A DNA stretch of 51,530 nucleotides. Origin: a virus. The stretch lies in IMG/VR virus record IMGVR_UViG_3300024226_000282, positions 1 through 51,530 of that record. One strand, given 5' to 3'. How positions within the stretch are numbered: position 1 is the first letter of the stretch; the number at the start of each line of letters is the position of its first letter. The position numbers and the translations under genes are program-made. Positions 33,074-40,234 of this stretch are shown here, piece after piece. Under the pieces are notes generated by a model, which saw only the letters and a list, made by a program, of their open reading frames with translations, did no database searches and had not been told where the DNA came from.

Positions 33074-33223
33074 ATGGCTAAGAAGAAAAAAAACAAACTT
33101 TCTACTTTTAAAAAAAAGAAACCTCTCGAAAGAAAAGTTGCTGATGATCTAGTAAGGCAACATGAACGTAATGAAAAGTTACGTGAGAAAAATATCAATA
33201 CCTCTTTCTTAGATTTATTTTAA
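33074..33223 (+). CDS. Small basic hypothetical protein, 49 aa
   Basis: Very lysine-rich N-terminus (AKKKKNKLSTFKKKKPLE) followed by a charged helix. It may bind RNA or DNA by composition. Spaced 4 bases after the preceding tiny frame and 14 before the lysozyme-like gene. Confidence 0.5.
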   Translation: MAKKKKNKLSTFKKKKPLERKVADDLVRQHERNEKLREKNINTSFLDLF

Positions 33224-33237
33224 CTAAAAACACTATT

Positions 33238-33819
33238 ATGAAAAGAATGTTAATGTTATTACTATGTTCAATTCTATTCTGTACACTCACAGCTTTAACC
33301 TATAAAGCAACTAAAGTACAAAGAGTTACAGTATTAAAATCTAAACCTATACAACCTTTAGAGATTAAAAGTATAGAAATTAAAGAACTGCCTAAAGCTA
33401 AAGATCATTACGCTTTCCTAAATGACTTAGGTTTTAAAGAGTCCGGAAATAAATACACAATTGTTAACAGTTACGGGTACATGGGTAGATATCAATTTGG
33501 AATGGCAACACTTAAAGGGTTGGGATTTAAAGTTACAAAAGAAGAATTTTTAAATAATCCAAAGATACAAGAACAAGCTATGGATGCTCTACTCAGACAC
33601 AACAAAAAGAAACTTAAGAGGTATATTCGTAAATATGAAGGACAAGTTATACACGGAGTACTTATAACAGAATCTGGAATTCTAGCAGCAGCACATTTAG
33701 GAGGACAGGGAAACGTTCGTAAGTTTTTTAAATCTGGATTTGAATTTCAAGATGGATTTGGGACTTCTATAACTTTATATATGGAAAAGTTTAGTGGGTA
33801 TAAGTTGCTTCTTAACTAA
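33238..33819 (+). CDS. Membrane-anchored lysozyme-like protein
   Basis: A 193-residue protein with an N-terminal hydrophobic helix (residues 5-20) serving as signal anchor. Residues about 58-95 show the transglycosylase/lysozyme core FKESGNKYTIVNSYGYMGRYQFG, with E68 as candidate catalytic acid and the GxYQFG strand typical of the fold. A later AAAHLGGQGNVRKF supports it. It probably cuts peptidoglycan glycan strands, either in lysis or as a virion enzyme. Its last codons contain the next -33 element. Confidence 0.72.
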   Translation: MKRMLMLLLCSILFCTLTALTYKATKVQRVTVLKSKPIQPLEIKSIEIKELPKAKDHYAFLNDLGFKESGNKYTIVNSYGYMGRYQFGMATLKGLGFKVTKEEFLNNPKIQEQAMDALLRHNKKKLKRYIRKYEGQVIHGVLITESGILAAAHLGGQGNVRKFFKSGFEFQDGFGTSITLYMEKFSGYKLLLN

Positions 33820-33835
33820 ATATTTCGTATATTTA
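33805..33835 (+). promoter_or_regulatory. Early-type promoter with repeated leader
   Basis: TTG 33805-33807, 20 bases, TATATTTA 33828-33835. The 34-base leader (GATATAAATGATTAGG onward) is almost identical to those at 37102 and 40202 and contains a four-codon frame ATG ATT AGG TAA. Confidence 0.78.
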
Positions 33836-33868
33836 GATATAAATGATTAGGTAATTAAAATAAAGGTT

Positions 33869-34150
33869 ATGACAAAAACAGAGTTAAAAAGATTACAGAC
33901 AAAAGAAGTTATTAACTTACTAGAAAGTAAATTTAAAGCTGAAAACTTTGACAATGATCAAGGAAGCTATTTCACATTTAATATTGGAGATTTTGAAGGA
34001 TCATTAATGCGTAGAGATTTTGACGTTATGTTTAATGATGCTATGAGAATGGGTCCTGGATTTAGTGATGAAGAGTATGCTGTTAGAGATGCTGCTTTAG
34101 TGTTAGAAGAGGCTGTTAATAAAGAAATCCAAGTTTATTTAAATAAGTAA
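33869..34150 (+). CDS. Hypothetical protein, 93 aa
   Basis: Not recognised. Soluble, acidic in the second half, with the start box ATAAAGGTTATG. First gene of a five-gene run of small unknown proteins (33.9-35.2 kb). Confidence 0.58.
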   Translation: MTKTELKRLQTKEVINLLESKFKAENFDNDQGSYFTFNIGDFEGSLMRRDFDVMFNDAMRMGPGFSDEEYAVRDAALVLEEAVNKEIQVYLNK

Positions 34151-34156
34151 AAGGTT

Positions 34157-34384
34157 ATGGTATTAAATAAAATGAAAACAGTGCAAAAGGTTATAGACCT
34201 TATCGCTGAAAAGCAGCTTATGGGAGAAGAACTTCCGGAATTATCAAATGATAGAATTGAAGCAATAGCAGACTCTATTTTGTTTGAATGGAACGATGCT
34301 TATGAAGGCTTCGGATACCCAGAAGAGTTTAACAATTTAGTTAAATGGAATTTAGAACAAAACATACTACATTGGAATGGGTGA
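34157..34384 (+). CDS. Hypothetical protein, 75 aa
   Basis: Not recognised. Helical, acidic protein (IEAIADSILFEWNDAYEG). The start carries AAAGGTTATG; a second ATG at 34172 is also possible. Overlaps the next gene by 8 bases. Confidence 0.55.
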   Translation: MVLNKMKTVQKVIDLIAEKQLMGEELPELSNDRIEAIADSILFEWNDAYEGFGYPEEFNNLVKWNLEQNILHWNG

Positions 34385-34691
34385 GAAAAGAGGAAGAACA
34401 GAAAAGATTAGGTATGATTTTGATACCGCAGGTGTGTTAGAAATATTCTTAAATGAGAAATGGTATAGAGTTACTTCAAGCGATTTTAGATCTTTCAATG
34501 GTCCGAGAAGGATAACACTTCCAGATTATGTAGAACATGGGAACGTTAAAGTACCTCTTACAACGTATGAGTATGAAGGCCCTATTTACGCTTGGGGAAC
34601 TAACTACATGGTGCCGTTTACAAATGATGGTAAAATAGTACCAAGTGAGGAATTAAATAAGAGGAATAAACAATCAATGTTAAGACAATAG
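34377..34691 (+). CDS. Hypothetical protein, 104 aa
   Basis: Not recognised. Soluble beta-rich protein with many aromatic residues (YEYEGPIYAWGTNYMVPF). Co-translated with its neighbours through an 8-base overlap upstream. Confidence 0.57.
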   Translation: MGEKRGRTEKIRYDFDTAGVLEIFLNEKWYRVTSSDFRSFNGPRRITLPDYVEHGNVKVPLTTYEYEGPIYAWGTNYMVPFTNDGKIVPSEELNKRNKQSMLRQ

Positions 34692-34695
34692 GTAA

Positions 34696-35010
34696 ATGAA
34701 AAGGAAATTACTATATAAAAACCAAGAAGAATTCTCACAGGCTTTTAAGAAAAATAATAACGATATTACTAACCTGATGGTTGAAGGTATTACTGAAGCA
34801 TTTAATAACAAAAAGAAATCAGCACAACTATTTACGATAGGTTTTGAAGATGAAGATGAATATACTTTTGAAGTTACTTTACCTTCTACTCAATGGGTGA
34901 TTGCATTAGAGCAATGTTTAAAGAATTACGAGTCTTGGGATATGAGCGATGAAATTATAGACACATACCTACTAATTAAAAAAGTTAAGGAATGGCTAAC
35001 TATAAAGTAG
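34696..35010 (+). CDS. Hypothetical protein, 104 aa
   Basis: Not recognised. Soluble alpha/beta protein (LFTIGFEDEDEYTFEVTLP). Starts 5 bases after the previous stop and overlaps the next gene by 19 bases. Confidence 0.55.
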   Translation: MKRKLLYKNQEEFSQAFKKNNNDITNLMVEGITEAFNNKKKSAQLFTIGFEDEDEYTFEVTLPSTQWVIALEQCLKNYESWDMSDEIIDTYLLIKKVKEWLTIK

Positions 35011-35189
35011 TAGAATTTAATGGAGAAATGTTTCAATTAATTAGAAGGATTAAAGTATCTCAAGTTAATGGAAATATGGAGGGACTTAAAGCATGGAGAG
35101 ATATGTTACATTGTGACCATGTCTTAAGAGCAGGAGAAGAATTCCTAATGGTTAGGTTTGTAGAGGATATAGAGTATGAAACTCTATAA
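34992..35189 (+). CDS. Hypothetical protein, 65 aa
   Basis: Not recognised. Small soluble protein with two cysteine-free halves joined by a GNMEGLKAWRDML helix and ending in acidic residues. Last gene of the 33.9-35.2 kb run. Confidence 0.5.
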   Translation: MANYKVVEFNGEMFQLIRRIKVSQVNGNMEGLKAWRDMLHCDHVLRAGEEFLMVRFVEDIEYETL

Positions 35190-35207
35190 AAATAGTTAGT
35201 GAGTTAG

Positions 35208-35238
35208 TTGCCTCACAAAGATAAATTTCGTATATTTA
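35208..35238 (+). promoter_or_regulatory. Early-type promoter
   Basis: TTG 35208-35210, 20 bases, TATATTTA 35231-35238, 32 bases before the DUF932-like gene. Confidence 0.76.
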
Positions 35239-35269
35239 AGTATAATTATTAATCTAAAAAAAGAATATT

Positions 35270-36115
35270 ATGTCAGATGTAATGTTAAGTTTTAAAGGAG
35301 ATCAGTCATACATGACTAAAGATCAATTAAAAGAAGTTTGCCCATTGGCATTCGCAAAAGAAGCTACTAACCCTAAAGTTAGTGGTAAGTATCTATTCGT
35401 CAATACAGAAACAATTGTTGATGACCTAGATAAATTAGGTTGGAAACCAGTCCAAGCTGCTCAAAGAAAAGGTAGAGGAGGTTCTACTATTTTCAGTAAG
35501 CATATGGTTGCATTTCAGAACCCAGATATTATGATAAAAGGAGAAAACGGAGACGATTCTTTTCCTAGAATTATTATGACAAACTCTCACGACGGTATGC
35601 AAGCTTTTAAGTTTAGTGTAGGTATTTATAGATTAGTTTGTTCAAACGGTTTAGTTGTCGCTGATGAAGAGTTTAGTGATTTCAAAATTAAACATAAAGG
35701 ATATACCTTTGAAGAGCTTAGAGGAGTAGTAAATCAAGCTGTAGAAGATTTACCTAATAAAGTTGAAGTTTTAAATCAAATGAAAAACAGAGTACTTTCA
35801 AAAGAAGAGAAAGATACTTTAGCTTTACATGCTATGTTAATTAGAGCAGGAATTAAAATTGATTCCCCTCAAGCAAAGAAGTTTAACTACGATGATGAAA
35901 CTATTGAAGATATCCTTGATCCTAAAAGAGATGAAGATAAGGGTGATGATTTATGGAGAGTCTTTAATGTTATTCAAGAGAAAATTACTCAAGGAGAGTT
36001 TAGTGCAGCTTTAAAAGGTGCTAAAGTCCGTAAGGTAAGAAAGATTAAATCTTTTGAAAAAGAGTTAAAAGTAAATAAGCAGTTATTTCAACTAGCTACT
36101 GCACTAATAAATTAA
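35270..36115 (+). CDS. DUF932-like phage/plasmid protein
   Basis: A 281-residue soluble protein with the DUF932 pattern: HMVAFQNPD, PRIIMTNSHDGMQAFKFSVGIYRLVCSNGLVV, where NSHDG...F..G..R..C.NG is the family hallmark, followed by a long helical region and a basic C-terminus. The family is common on phages and plasmids but has no firmly known function. Its own promoter suggests early expression. Confidence 0.75.
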   Translation: MSDVMLSFKGDQSYMTKDQLKEVCPLAFAKEATNPKVSGKYLFVNTETIVDDLDKLGWKPVQAAQRKGRGGSTIFSKHMVAFQNPDIMIKGENGDDSFPRIIMTNSHDGMQAFKFSVGIYRLVCSNGLVVADEEFSDFKIKHKGYTFEELRGVVNQAVEDLPNKVEVLNQMKNRVLSKEEKDTLALHAMLIRAGIKIDSPQAKKFNYDDETIEDILDPKRDEDKGDDLWRVFNVIQEKITQGEFSAALKGAKVRKVRKIKSFEKELKVNKQLFQLATALIN

Positions 36116-36133
36116 TAACCAAAACTAATTAAA

Positions 36134-36322
36134 ATGACAGAATCATATTATTTTCCAGCGATTAAAGTAAATGCTAAGATAGCAGAAATAATCGACTCAG
36201 GACATCACATAGAAATTGCAGGATATATCTATGAGAGGTTAACTAAAAAACCAAGAGGTAGATCAATAGCAAGAAAGCTTTTCAATACCAATACTAACGA
36301 GCGTTTTGTAATTTACGGGTAA
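36134..36322 (+). CDS. Hypothetical protein, 62 aa
   Basis: Not recognised. Small basic protein (RLTKKPRGRSIARKLF). Its stop overlaps the next start by one base. Confidence 0.5.
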   Translation: MTESYYFPAIKVNAKIAEIIDSGHHIEIAGYIYERLTKKPRGRSIARKLFNTNTNERFVIYG

Positions 36323-36678
36323 TGGTAGTAGTTAAGGATTTACTAATAGGAGCAGGATTATTCAGCATAGCTCACATACTTACATTTTACCAGCTTAATG
36401 GTCAGTTTTTAAAGTCTACTGATTGGTTTAAAAACAATGTAACACTCGTAGCTGCAGCAGGAATAATCCTCTCCTTCTTCTACATTTGGGGAACGAAGTA
36501 TACTGTTTCCGGAATGGATGGATTATTATGGCCAGCACGGTTTATGGGGTTTGGAGTTGGTATGATCATATACGCTATATTAGTTAACTATCACTTTAAT
36601 GAAGGCATAACTCCAAAGACAGCAGTTAGTTTAGCGTTAGCGTTACTATTAATTTGTATACAGGTATTGTGGAAGTAG
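36322..36678 (+). CDS. Four-helix membrane protein, 118 aa
   Basis: Four hydrophobic helices at about residues 5-24, 38-56, 70-88 and 97-116 with short loops (KYTVSGMDGLLWP). No known transporter motif. Start overlaps the preceding stop by one base. Confidence 0.6.
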   Translation: MVVVKDLLIGAGLFSIAHILTFYQLNGQFLKSTDWFKNNVTLVAAAGIILSFFYIWGTKYTVSGMDGLLWPARFMGFGVGMIIYAILVNYHFNEGITPKTAVSLALALLLICIQVLWK

Positions 36679-36700
36679 AATATTTATATAAAAGATAAGA

Positions 36701-36829
36701 ATGAAAAAATCAGAAATTATAGCAAAGATTTTAGAACTTAAAGTCAAAAAAGGAGTTAGATCTATAGCAGAAAAGTTAAAGATACAAAAGCTTCAACAAA
36801 AATTAGAACAGTTTTATAATAAAAAATGA
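36701..36829 (+). CDS. Small basic helical protein, 42 aa
   Basis: Lysine-rich and almost entirely helical (KLKIQKLQQKLEQFYNKK), preceded by TATTTATATA at 36681 and overlapping the following start as ATGA. It may be a DNA- or RNA-binding helix; unknown. Confidence 0.5.
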   Translation: MKKSEIIAKILELKVKKGVRSIAEKLKIQKLQQKLEQFYNKK

Positions 36830-37017
36830 ATTATATATTAGCATATATAGGATTAGGACTGCTATGGGCAGGCTGGTTAGAGTGGTACTGTACAAGTTAC
36901 TTAGAAGAACCATATAATGTGGATTTCACTCTAAAAGAAAGAATATTTCACAGCTGCTTATGGCCAGTTTCACTTGGAGTCTTCATTTTTAATATAGGTA
37001 GAGACTGTTTAAAGTAG
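36826..37017 (+). CDS. Two-helix membrane protein, 63 aa
   Basis: Two hydrophobic helices (about 2-20 and 43-58) around a charged loop with several tryptophans. No family recognised. Coupled to the preceding gene by ATGA. Confidence 0.52.
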   Translation: MNYILAYIGLGLLWAGWLEWYCTSYLEEPYNVDFTLKERIFHSCLWPVSLGVFIFNIGRDCLK

Positions 37018-37070
37018 TTACTAACTTAAAGATTATTTAGTACTATACGTAAAAATAACTTAGTAAGTAG

Positions 37071-37101
37071 TTGGAGGCTATTGTTATATTTCATATATTT
37101 A
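37071..37101 (+). promoter_or_regulatory. Early-type promoter with repeated leader
   Basis: TTG 37071-37073, 20 bases, TATATTTA 37094-37101, followed by the same leader as at 33836 and 40202, including ATG ATT AGG TAA at 37109-37120. Confidence 0.77.
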
Positions 37102-37135
37102 GATATAAATGATTAGGTAATTAAAAATAAAGGTT

Positions 37136-37426
37136 ATGAAAACATTCAAAGACATTAAGTTTAAACAACATAAATTAGGTAAAGGTCACATTCAAGGACT
37201 ACTTAAACTATCCAACGGTATTGAATTTTCAGTTGTAGCAGGTAAAGGTATGTACAGCACAGGAAAAGGTGGTGTTAGAGAAGCAATTGATAAAGTTGAA
37301 GATGCTTCTTCATTTGAGGTAGCTGTATTTGATCAAGATGGAAATTTTATTGGTGCCGATAATGACTTAGTTTTAGGATGGCAATCAAGAGAAGATATTG
37401 ATAAATTAATTCAAATTCACTCATAA
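37136..37426 (+). CDS. Hypothetical protein, 96 aa
   Basis: Not recognised. Compact beta-rich soluble protein with glycine-rich turns (GKGMYSTGKGGVREA). Start box AAAGGTTATG. Followed one base later by the next gene. Confidence 0.57.
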   Translation: MKTFKDIKFKQHKLGKGHIQGLLKLSNGIEFSVVAGKGMYSTGKGGVREAIDKVEDASSFEVAVFDQDGNFIGADNDLVLGWQSREDIDKLIQIHS

Positions 37427-37427
37427 G

Positions 37428-37667
37428 ATGGATAAGGAAAACAAAAGGTACGTAGTGCAAATGGAAATGTACGTTTATGCTGATAATGATTATATGGCTA
37501 AGAAACGAGCTAATGATTTAAGATTATCATTAGAGAACAGACGACATTCTCAAGATGTAACTGTTAAAGAGATAGGTGAGCAACCATTTGCTAGTTTTGA
37601 TTATCGTAAGTTAGATGATCCTACCTTTACACCTAAGGATAAGTCTGAAGCACCTCTACCCTTTTAA
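37428..37667 (+). CDS. Hypothetical protein, 79 aa
   Basis: Not recognised. N-terminal strand and helix (YVVQMEMYVYADNDYMAKK), C-terminal proline-rich acidic tail. Ends 3 bases before the next promoter. Confidence 0.55.
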   Translation: MDKENKRYVVQMEMYVYADNDYMAKKRANDLRLSLENRRHSQDVTVKEIGEQPFASFDYRKLDDPTFTPKDKSEAPLPF

Positions 37668-37670
37668 AAG

Positions 37671-37701
37671 TTGGTTCTTACAATTATTTTTCGTATATTA
37701 A
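37671..37701 (+). promoter_or_regulatory. Early-type promoter
   Basis: TTG 37671-37673, 20 bases, TATATTAA 37694-37701. The open frame extending through it is not coding; the real start is the ATG at 37728. Confidence 0.75.
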
Positions 37702-37727
37702 GGTATATTAATAAAGCAATAAAAGTT

Positions 37728-37958
37728 ATGTTTAGAATAGATTTAGATAGAGAAATGGCCTGGGTTACTTTCCTAGGAGATGGATTTGAAAAGATATGGC
37801 ACCCAGTAACAGATGCTTCCGGAAAGCAGTTAATGTGGTCAGAAGATATTATGGATTTTTGTAGAGCTCAATTTAATGTAAAGGAATGTTGGGTTTCTTT
37901 CGGAATTGCTCCTACTAGTCAGATGATAGTACAAAATTCAGTAAGAGATAACATGTAA
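37728..37958 (+). CDS. Hypothetical protein, 76 aa
   Basis: I chose the ATG at 37728 (context ATAAAAGTTATG), because the open frame upstream consists of the promoter. Soluble aromatic protein (MAWVTFLGDGFEKIWHP). Not recognised. Confidence 0.55.
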   Translation: MFRIDLDREMAWVTFLGDGFEKIWHPVTDASGKQLMWSEDIMDFCRAQFNVKECWVSFGIAPTSQMIVQNSVRDNM

Positions 37959-37963
37959 TATAG

Positions 37964-37994
37964 TTGCTAGTTACAATTATTTTTCTTATATTTA
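37964..37994 (+). promoter_or_regulatory. Early-type promoter
   Basis: TTG 37964-37966, 20 bases, TATATTTA 37987-37994. The leader with GTTAGGAAGTTAATT resembles the one at 41936. Confidence 0.77.
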
Positions 37995-38036
37995 GATATA
38001 AAGTTAGGAAGTTAATTATTAATTAAAATAAAGGTT

Positions 38037-38816
38037 ATGACAAAAATTGAAATCATTGAAGAGATTATCGTTAAAAAGCAAGAGGAATTAAAAAAAGCTA
38101 ATGCTATTGGTAAGAAGCTAGAACAAGCTAAAGTAGATGTTATGTTCGACGTAATGGAGAAATACTTTGGAGGAGAGTTTACTCTAGACGATGTCTATAT
38201 TAAGAAGCCAACAGGTGGGTACTCTGGTACTACTTATGAAGTTAAGAGACCTAACAAAGAGTATAAATACGATAAGGAGTTAATGACTATTAGGTTTAAT
38301 GAGGATTGGAGAACTAACGAGATAGATAGTATAAATACTAGTCTTTACTCTACTACAGATAACTCTCAATGGGAATTAGAACGAATCTTTACTAATGGTG
38401 AAATAGCTAAAGTATTATTAGATCACGGAGATGATATATTAGCTGAAATGAATGTTGTTAGATTGACTAACAAAAAGGAGATTGATGCTGCTAGAACTGA
38501 GATTTATAAAATAGAGGTTTCTATTACTAACTTAAAGTCTGAGATTAATACTATATATCTTGATGAGGCTACTGAGAAGCTTGAAGGTGAAGGACTAGTA
38601 TTTGGAGAAGGTAAGAAAGGTGCTATAGATATTAAATGGGACTGGACTATAAGAAGTATTAACTCTGCTAAGATACTAAGTAAAACTGCTTCAGGTAAGT
38701 CTTGTAATATAGAGATTCAAGCTTATGATTATGAACCAGTAGTATACGAAAAGGTTCGTATGAGTAATGTAGAAGCATTACTATGGCAATATAGAAACTA
38801 TGCAATTAACGCATAA
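38037..38816 (+). CDS. Hypothetical coiled-coil-containing protein, 259 aa
   Basis: Not recognised. N-terminal helix (IVKKQEELKKANAIGKKL), central charged region, and a second heptad-like helix at about residues 148-178 (RTEIYKIEVSITNLKSEIN), then a beta-rich end. Start box ATAAAGGTTATG. It precedes the tRNA cluster and shares its direction, so the tRNAs may be read through from its promoter. Confidence 0.57.
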   Translation: MTKIEIIEEIIVKKQEELKKANAIGKKLEQAKVDVMFDVMEKYFGGEFTLDDVYIKKPTGGYSGTTYEVKRPNKEYKYDKELMTIRFNEDWRTNEIDSINTSLYSTTDNSQWELERIFTNGEIAKVLLDHGDDILAEMNVVRLTNKKEIDAARTEIYKIEVSITNLKSEINTIYLDEATEKLEGEGLVFGEGKKGAIDIKWDWTIRSINSAKILSKTASGKSCNIEIQAYDYEPVVYEKVRMSNVEALLWQYRNYAINA

Positions 38817-38826
38817 TGAAGAAGGA

Positions 38827-38900
38827 GGATCAGTAGCTCAGCTGGATAGAGCATCGCCCTTCTAAGGCGACGGTCGTAGGTTCGAATCCTACCTGGTTCA
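38827..38900 (+). tRNA. tRNA-Arg (UCU)
   Basis: A 74-base cloverleaf. Acceptor GGATCAG/CTGGTTC pairs with two G-T pairs, D arm GCTC/GAGC, anticodon stem TCGCC/GGCGA with loop CTTCTAA (anticodon TCT), T arm GTAGG/CCTAC with TTCGAAT, discriminator A. CCA is not encoded. It reads AGA/AGG; AGA is the dominant arginine codon in this window, so the tRNA supports phage translation. Confidence 0.95.
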
Positions 38901-38906
38901 CAATGT

Positions 38907-39006
38907 AGGGGAGAAAAACGTAAAATCCTAAAGTGTAATCGACGGATTGCACGAAGCTTTAGGTTGGGACTCTGAGTGTGAAAGCCGGCTAAAGAGTGAA
39001 GCCCCT
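38907..39006 (+). ncRNA. Unidentified structured RNA between two tRNAs
   Basis: A 100-base segment with nested pairing visible by eye. A closing stem AGGGG/CCCCT (38907-38911 with 39002-39006) encloses two arms. Arm 1 is CCTAAAG/CTTTAGG (38927-38933 with 38957-38963) topped by TGTAATC/GATTGCA around a GACG loop. Arm 2 is ACTCT/AGAGT (38969-38973 with 38993-38997) with an apical loop containing the palindrome AGCCGGCT. No protein frame explains it. It matches no RNA family I can name. Confidence 0.6.
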
Positions 39007-39016
39007 CAAATATTTT

Positions 39017-39090
39017 GGACTTTTAGCTCAGTTGGTTAGAGCACCGCACTCATAATGCGTAGGTCGATGGTTCGAGTCCATCAAGGTCCA
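39017..39090 (+). tRNA. tRNA (CAU), Met or Ile2
   Basis: A 74-base cloverleaf. Acceptor GGACTTT/AAGGTCC, D arm GCTC/GAGC, anticodon loop CTCATAA (CAT), T arm GATGG/CCATC with TTCGAGT, discriminator A, then CC. The anticodon stem CCGCA/TGCGT has one C-T mismatch at its base. Not initiator-like. If its C34 became lysidine it would read AUA, a very common codon here; otherwise it is elongator Met. Confidence 0.92.
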
Positions 39091-39101
39091 CCGGGAAAAA
39101 G

Positions 39102-39132
39102 TTGCTAGTCTGCAGTTTTTTTCTTATATTTA
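39102..39132 (+). promoter_or_regulatory. Early-type promoter
   Basis: TTG 39102-39104, 20 bases, TATATTTA 39125-39132. ATG follows at 39142, only 9 bases on, so the leader is extremely short. Confidence 0.76.
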
Positions 39133-39141
39133 GATATAAAG

Positions 39142-39624
39142 ATGAGAGAAATGAATGTTTGGTATTTACACGGTTTAGAGAGTGAGCAAGGAGGCCCTAA
39201 AGTAGACTTTTTATATAATAAAGCTACTAGAGTTTATGCTCCTAAAATGGATTATAATCATCCTGAGATGTTCAGTAGTCTACTTAAAATGGCTAAGCAC
39301 AACAAACCAGACTTGATTATAGGTTCTTCTATGGGAGGATACTTTGCTGATGCATTAGGTAGTCATCTTGATGTAGAAGTTTTGCTTTTTAATCCTGCTC
39401 TTCATAGTAGAATATTTGAACCAGAAGGCGTTAGTTACGGTGAAAGTAATTGGAAAAGAAATATCGTTGTTGGATCTGAAGATAAAGTTATTCCTCCTGC
39501 AATGACTAAAGTGCTTAAAGGAATAGTTCATACATGGACTGAGATAAAAGGAATGGGGCATAGAACCTCGTTAAATGTTTTTAAAGATATTTATAATAAA
39601 TTGATATTAAATGAAACTATTTAA
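39142..39624 (+). CDS. Alpha/beta hydrolase, YqiA/esterase-like
   Basis: A 160-residue single-domain hydrolase. It starts with WYLHGLESEQGGPK, and the nucleophile elbow GSSMGG (about residues 60-65, serine nucleophile) follows LIIG. Candidate acid D in GSEDKV and histidine in GMGHRT complete a triad. Size and pattern fit the YqiA/UPF0227 esterases. Substrate unknown. Overlaps the next gene by 14 bases. Confidence 0.75.
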   Translation: MREMNVWYLHGLESEQGGPKVDFLYNKATRVYAPKMDYNHPEMFSSLLKMAKHNKPDLIIGSSMGGYFADALGSHLDVEVLLFNPALHSRIFEPEGVSYGESNWKRNIVVGSEDKVIPPAMTKVLKGIVHTWTEIKGMGHRTSLNVFKDIYNKLILNETI

Positions 39625-40147
39625 AATAATAAGCGAGCTATCTGCTTTCAAAAAAAATACCTGGAGGCCATTAACTGCTCCAGAACTAGCACAATCGAAA
39701 GAAGAGCTATACGATTTAATTAATAATGCTTATGCACCAATAGGTGGACATCCAAACTTAAAAGGACCAGATGATATTCCCAATATAGGGGATACGTTAT
39801 CTGTTATCGATGTGGATGCTGATCCAGAAGCAGATGCAGTAGCTGTTACTAAAAATAGAACAGGCGGAACAAAGCACGTAGCAATGGGACATGATGGAGG
39901 TAAATCAGCTAAGTCTTCTGTAGTTAATAAGACAGCTGATGATTTAAAAAAACAAGGTCACTATATAGAGGTTTCCGGAAAAATACTAGATATACTAAAA
40001 GCAAAAGGAGTAGAGATAGTTGATGATGAAGAAATGGTAACTAGCGTACTCAAAGGTAAAAGCATAGTTTGGCACTATGATGGGACATACACCAGAATAA
40101 TAGGTGGACAGAAACATCGAAAAGTGCTAATGGGGAAGCCTAAATAA
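39611..40147 (+). CDS. Hypothetical protein, weakly GNAT-like, 178 aa
   Basis: An alpha/beta protein. The segment LYDLINNAYAPIGGHPNLKGPDDI and the later GHYIEVSGKILDIL resemble the acetyltransferase-like proteins of marine phages, but no clear acetyl-CoA loop is seen. Function therefore open. Overlaps the hydrolase gene by 14 bases. Confidence 0.5.
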   Translation: MKLFKIISELSAFKKNTWRPLTAPELAQSKEELYDLINNAYAPIGGHPNLKGPDDIPNIGDTLSVIDVDADPEADAVAVTKNRTGGTKHVAMGHDGGKSAKSSVVNKTADDLKKQGHYIEVSGKILDILKAKGVEIVDDEEMVTSVLKGKSIVWHYDGTYTRIIGGQKHRKVLMGKPK

Positions 40148-40156
40148 ACCTAAAAT

Positions 40157-40201
40157 AACCAACATAATGGTTGGTTCGTATGTAAATATTTCGTATATTT
40201 A
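40157..40201 (+). promoter_or_regulatory. Early-type promoter with hairpin over the -33 element
   Basis: TTG 40171-40173, 20 bases, TATATTTA 40194-40201. A perfect 7-bp inverted repeat (AACCAAC/GTTGGTT, 40157-40176) covers the TTG. It may be the end of the upstream transcript or an operator; no T-run follows it. The repeated leader with ATG ATT AGG TAA follows at 40209. Confidence 0.7.
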
Positions 40202-40234
40202 GATATAAATGATTAGGTAATTAAAATAAAGGTT

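Noticed and set aside
37671-37727. Upstream extension of the 37728 gene (also seen at 41454 and 46529)
   Set aside because: The extensions consist of the promoter and leader read as codons; the ATG after the start box is the proper start.
38907-39006. Group I intron or hammerhead ribozyme between the tRNAs
   Set aside because: No P-Q-R-S core, no CUGANGA/GAAA core, and both tRNAs are intact; so only an unidentified structured RNA is reported.
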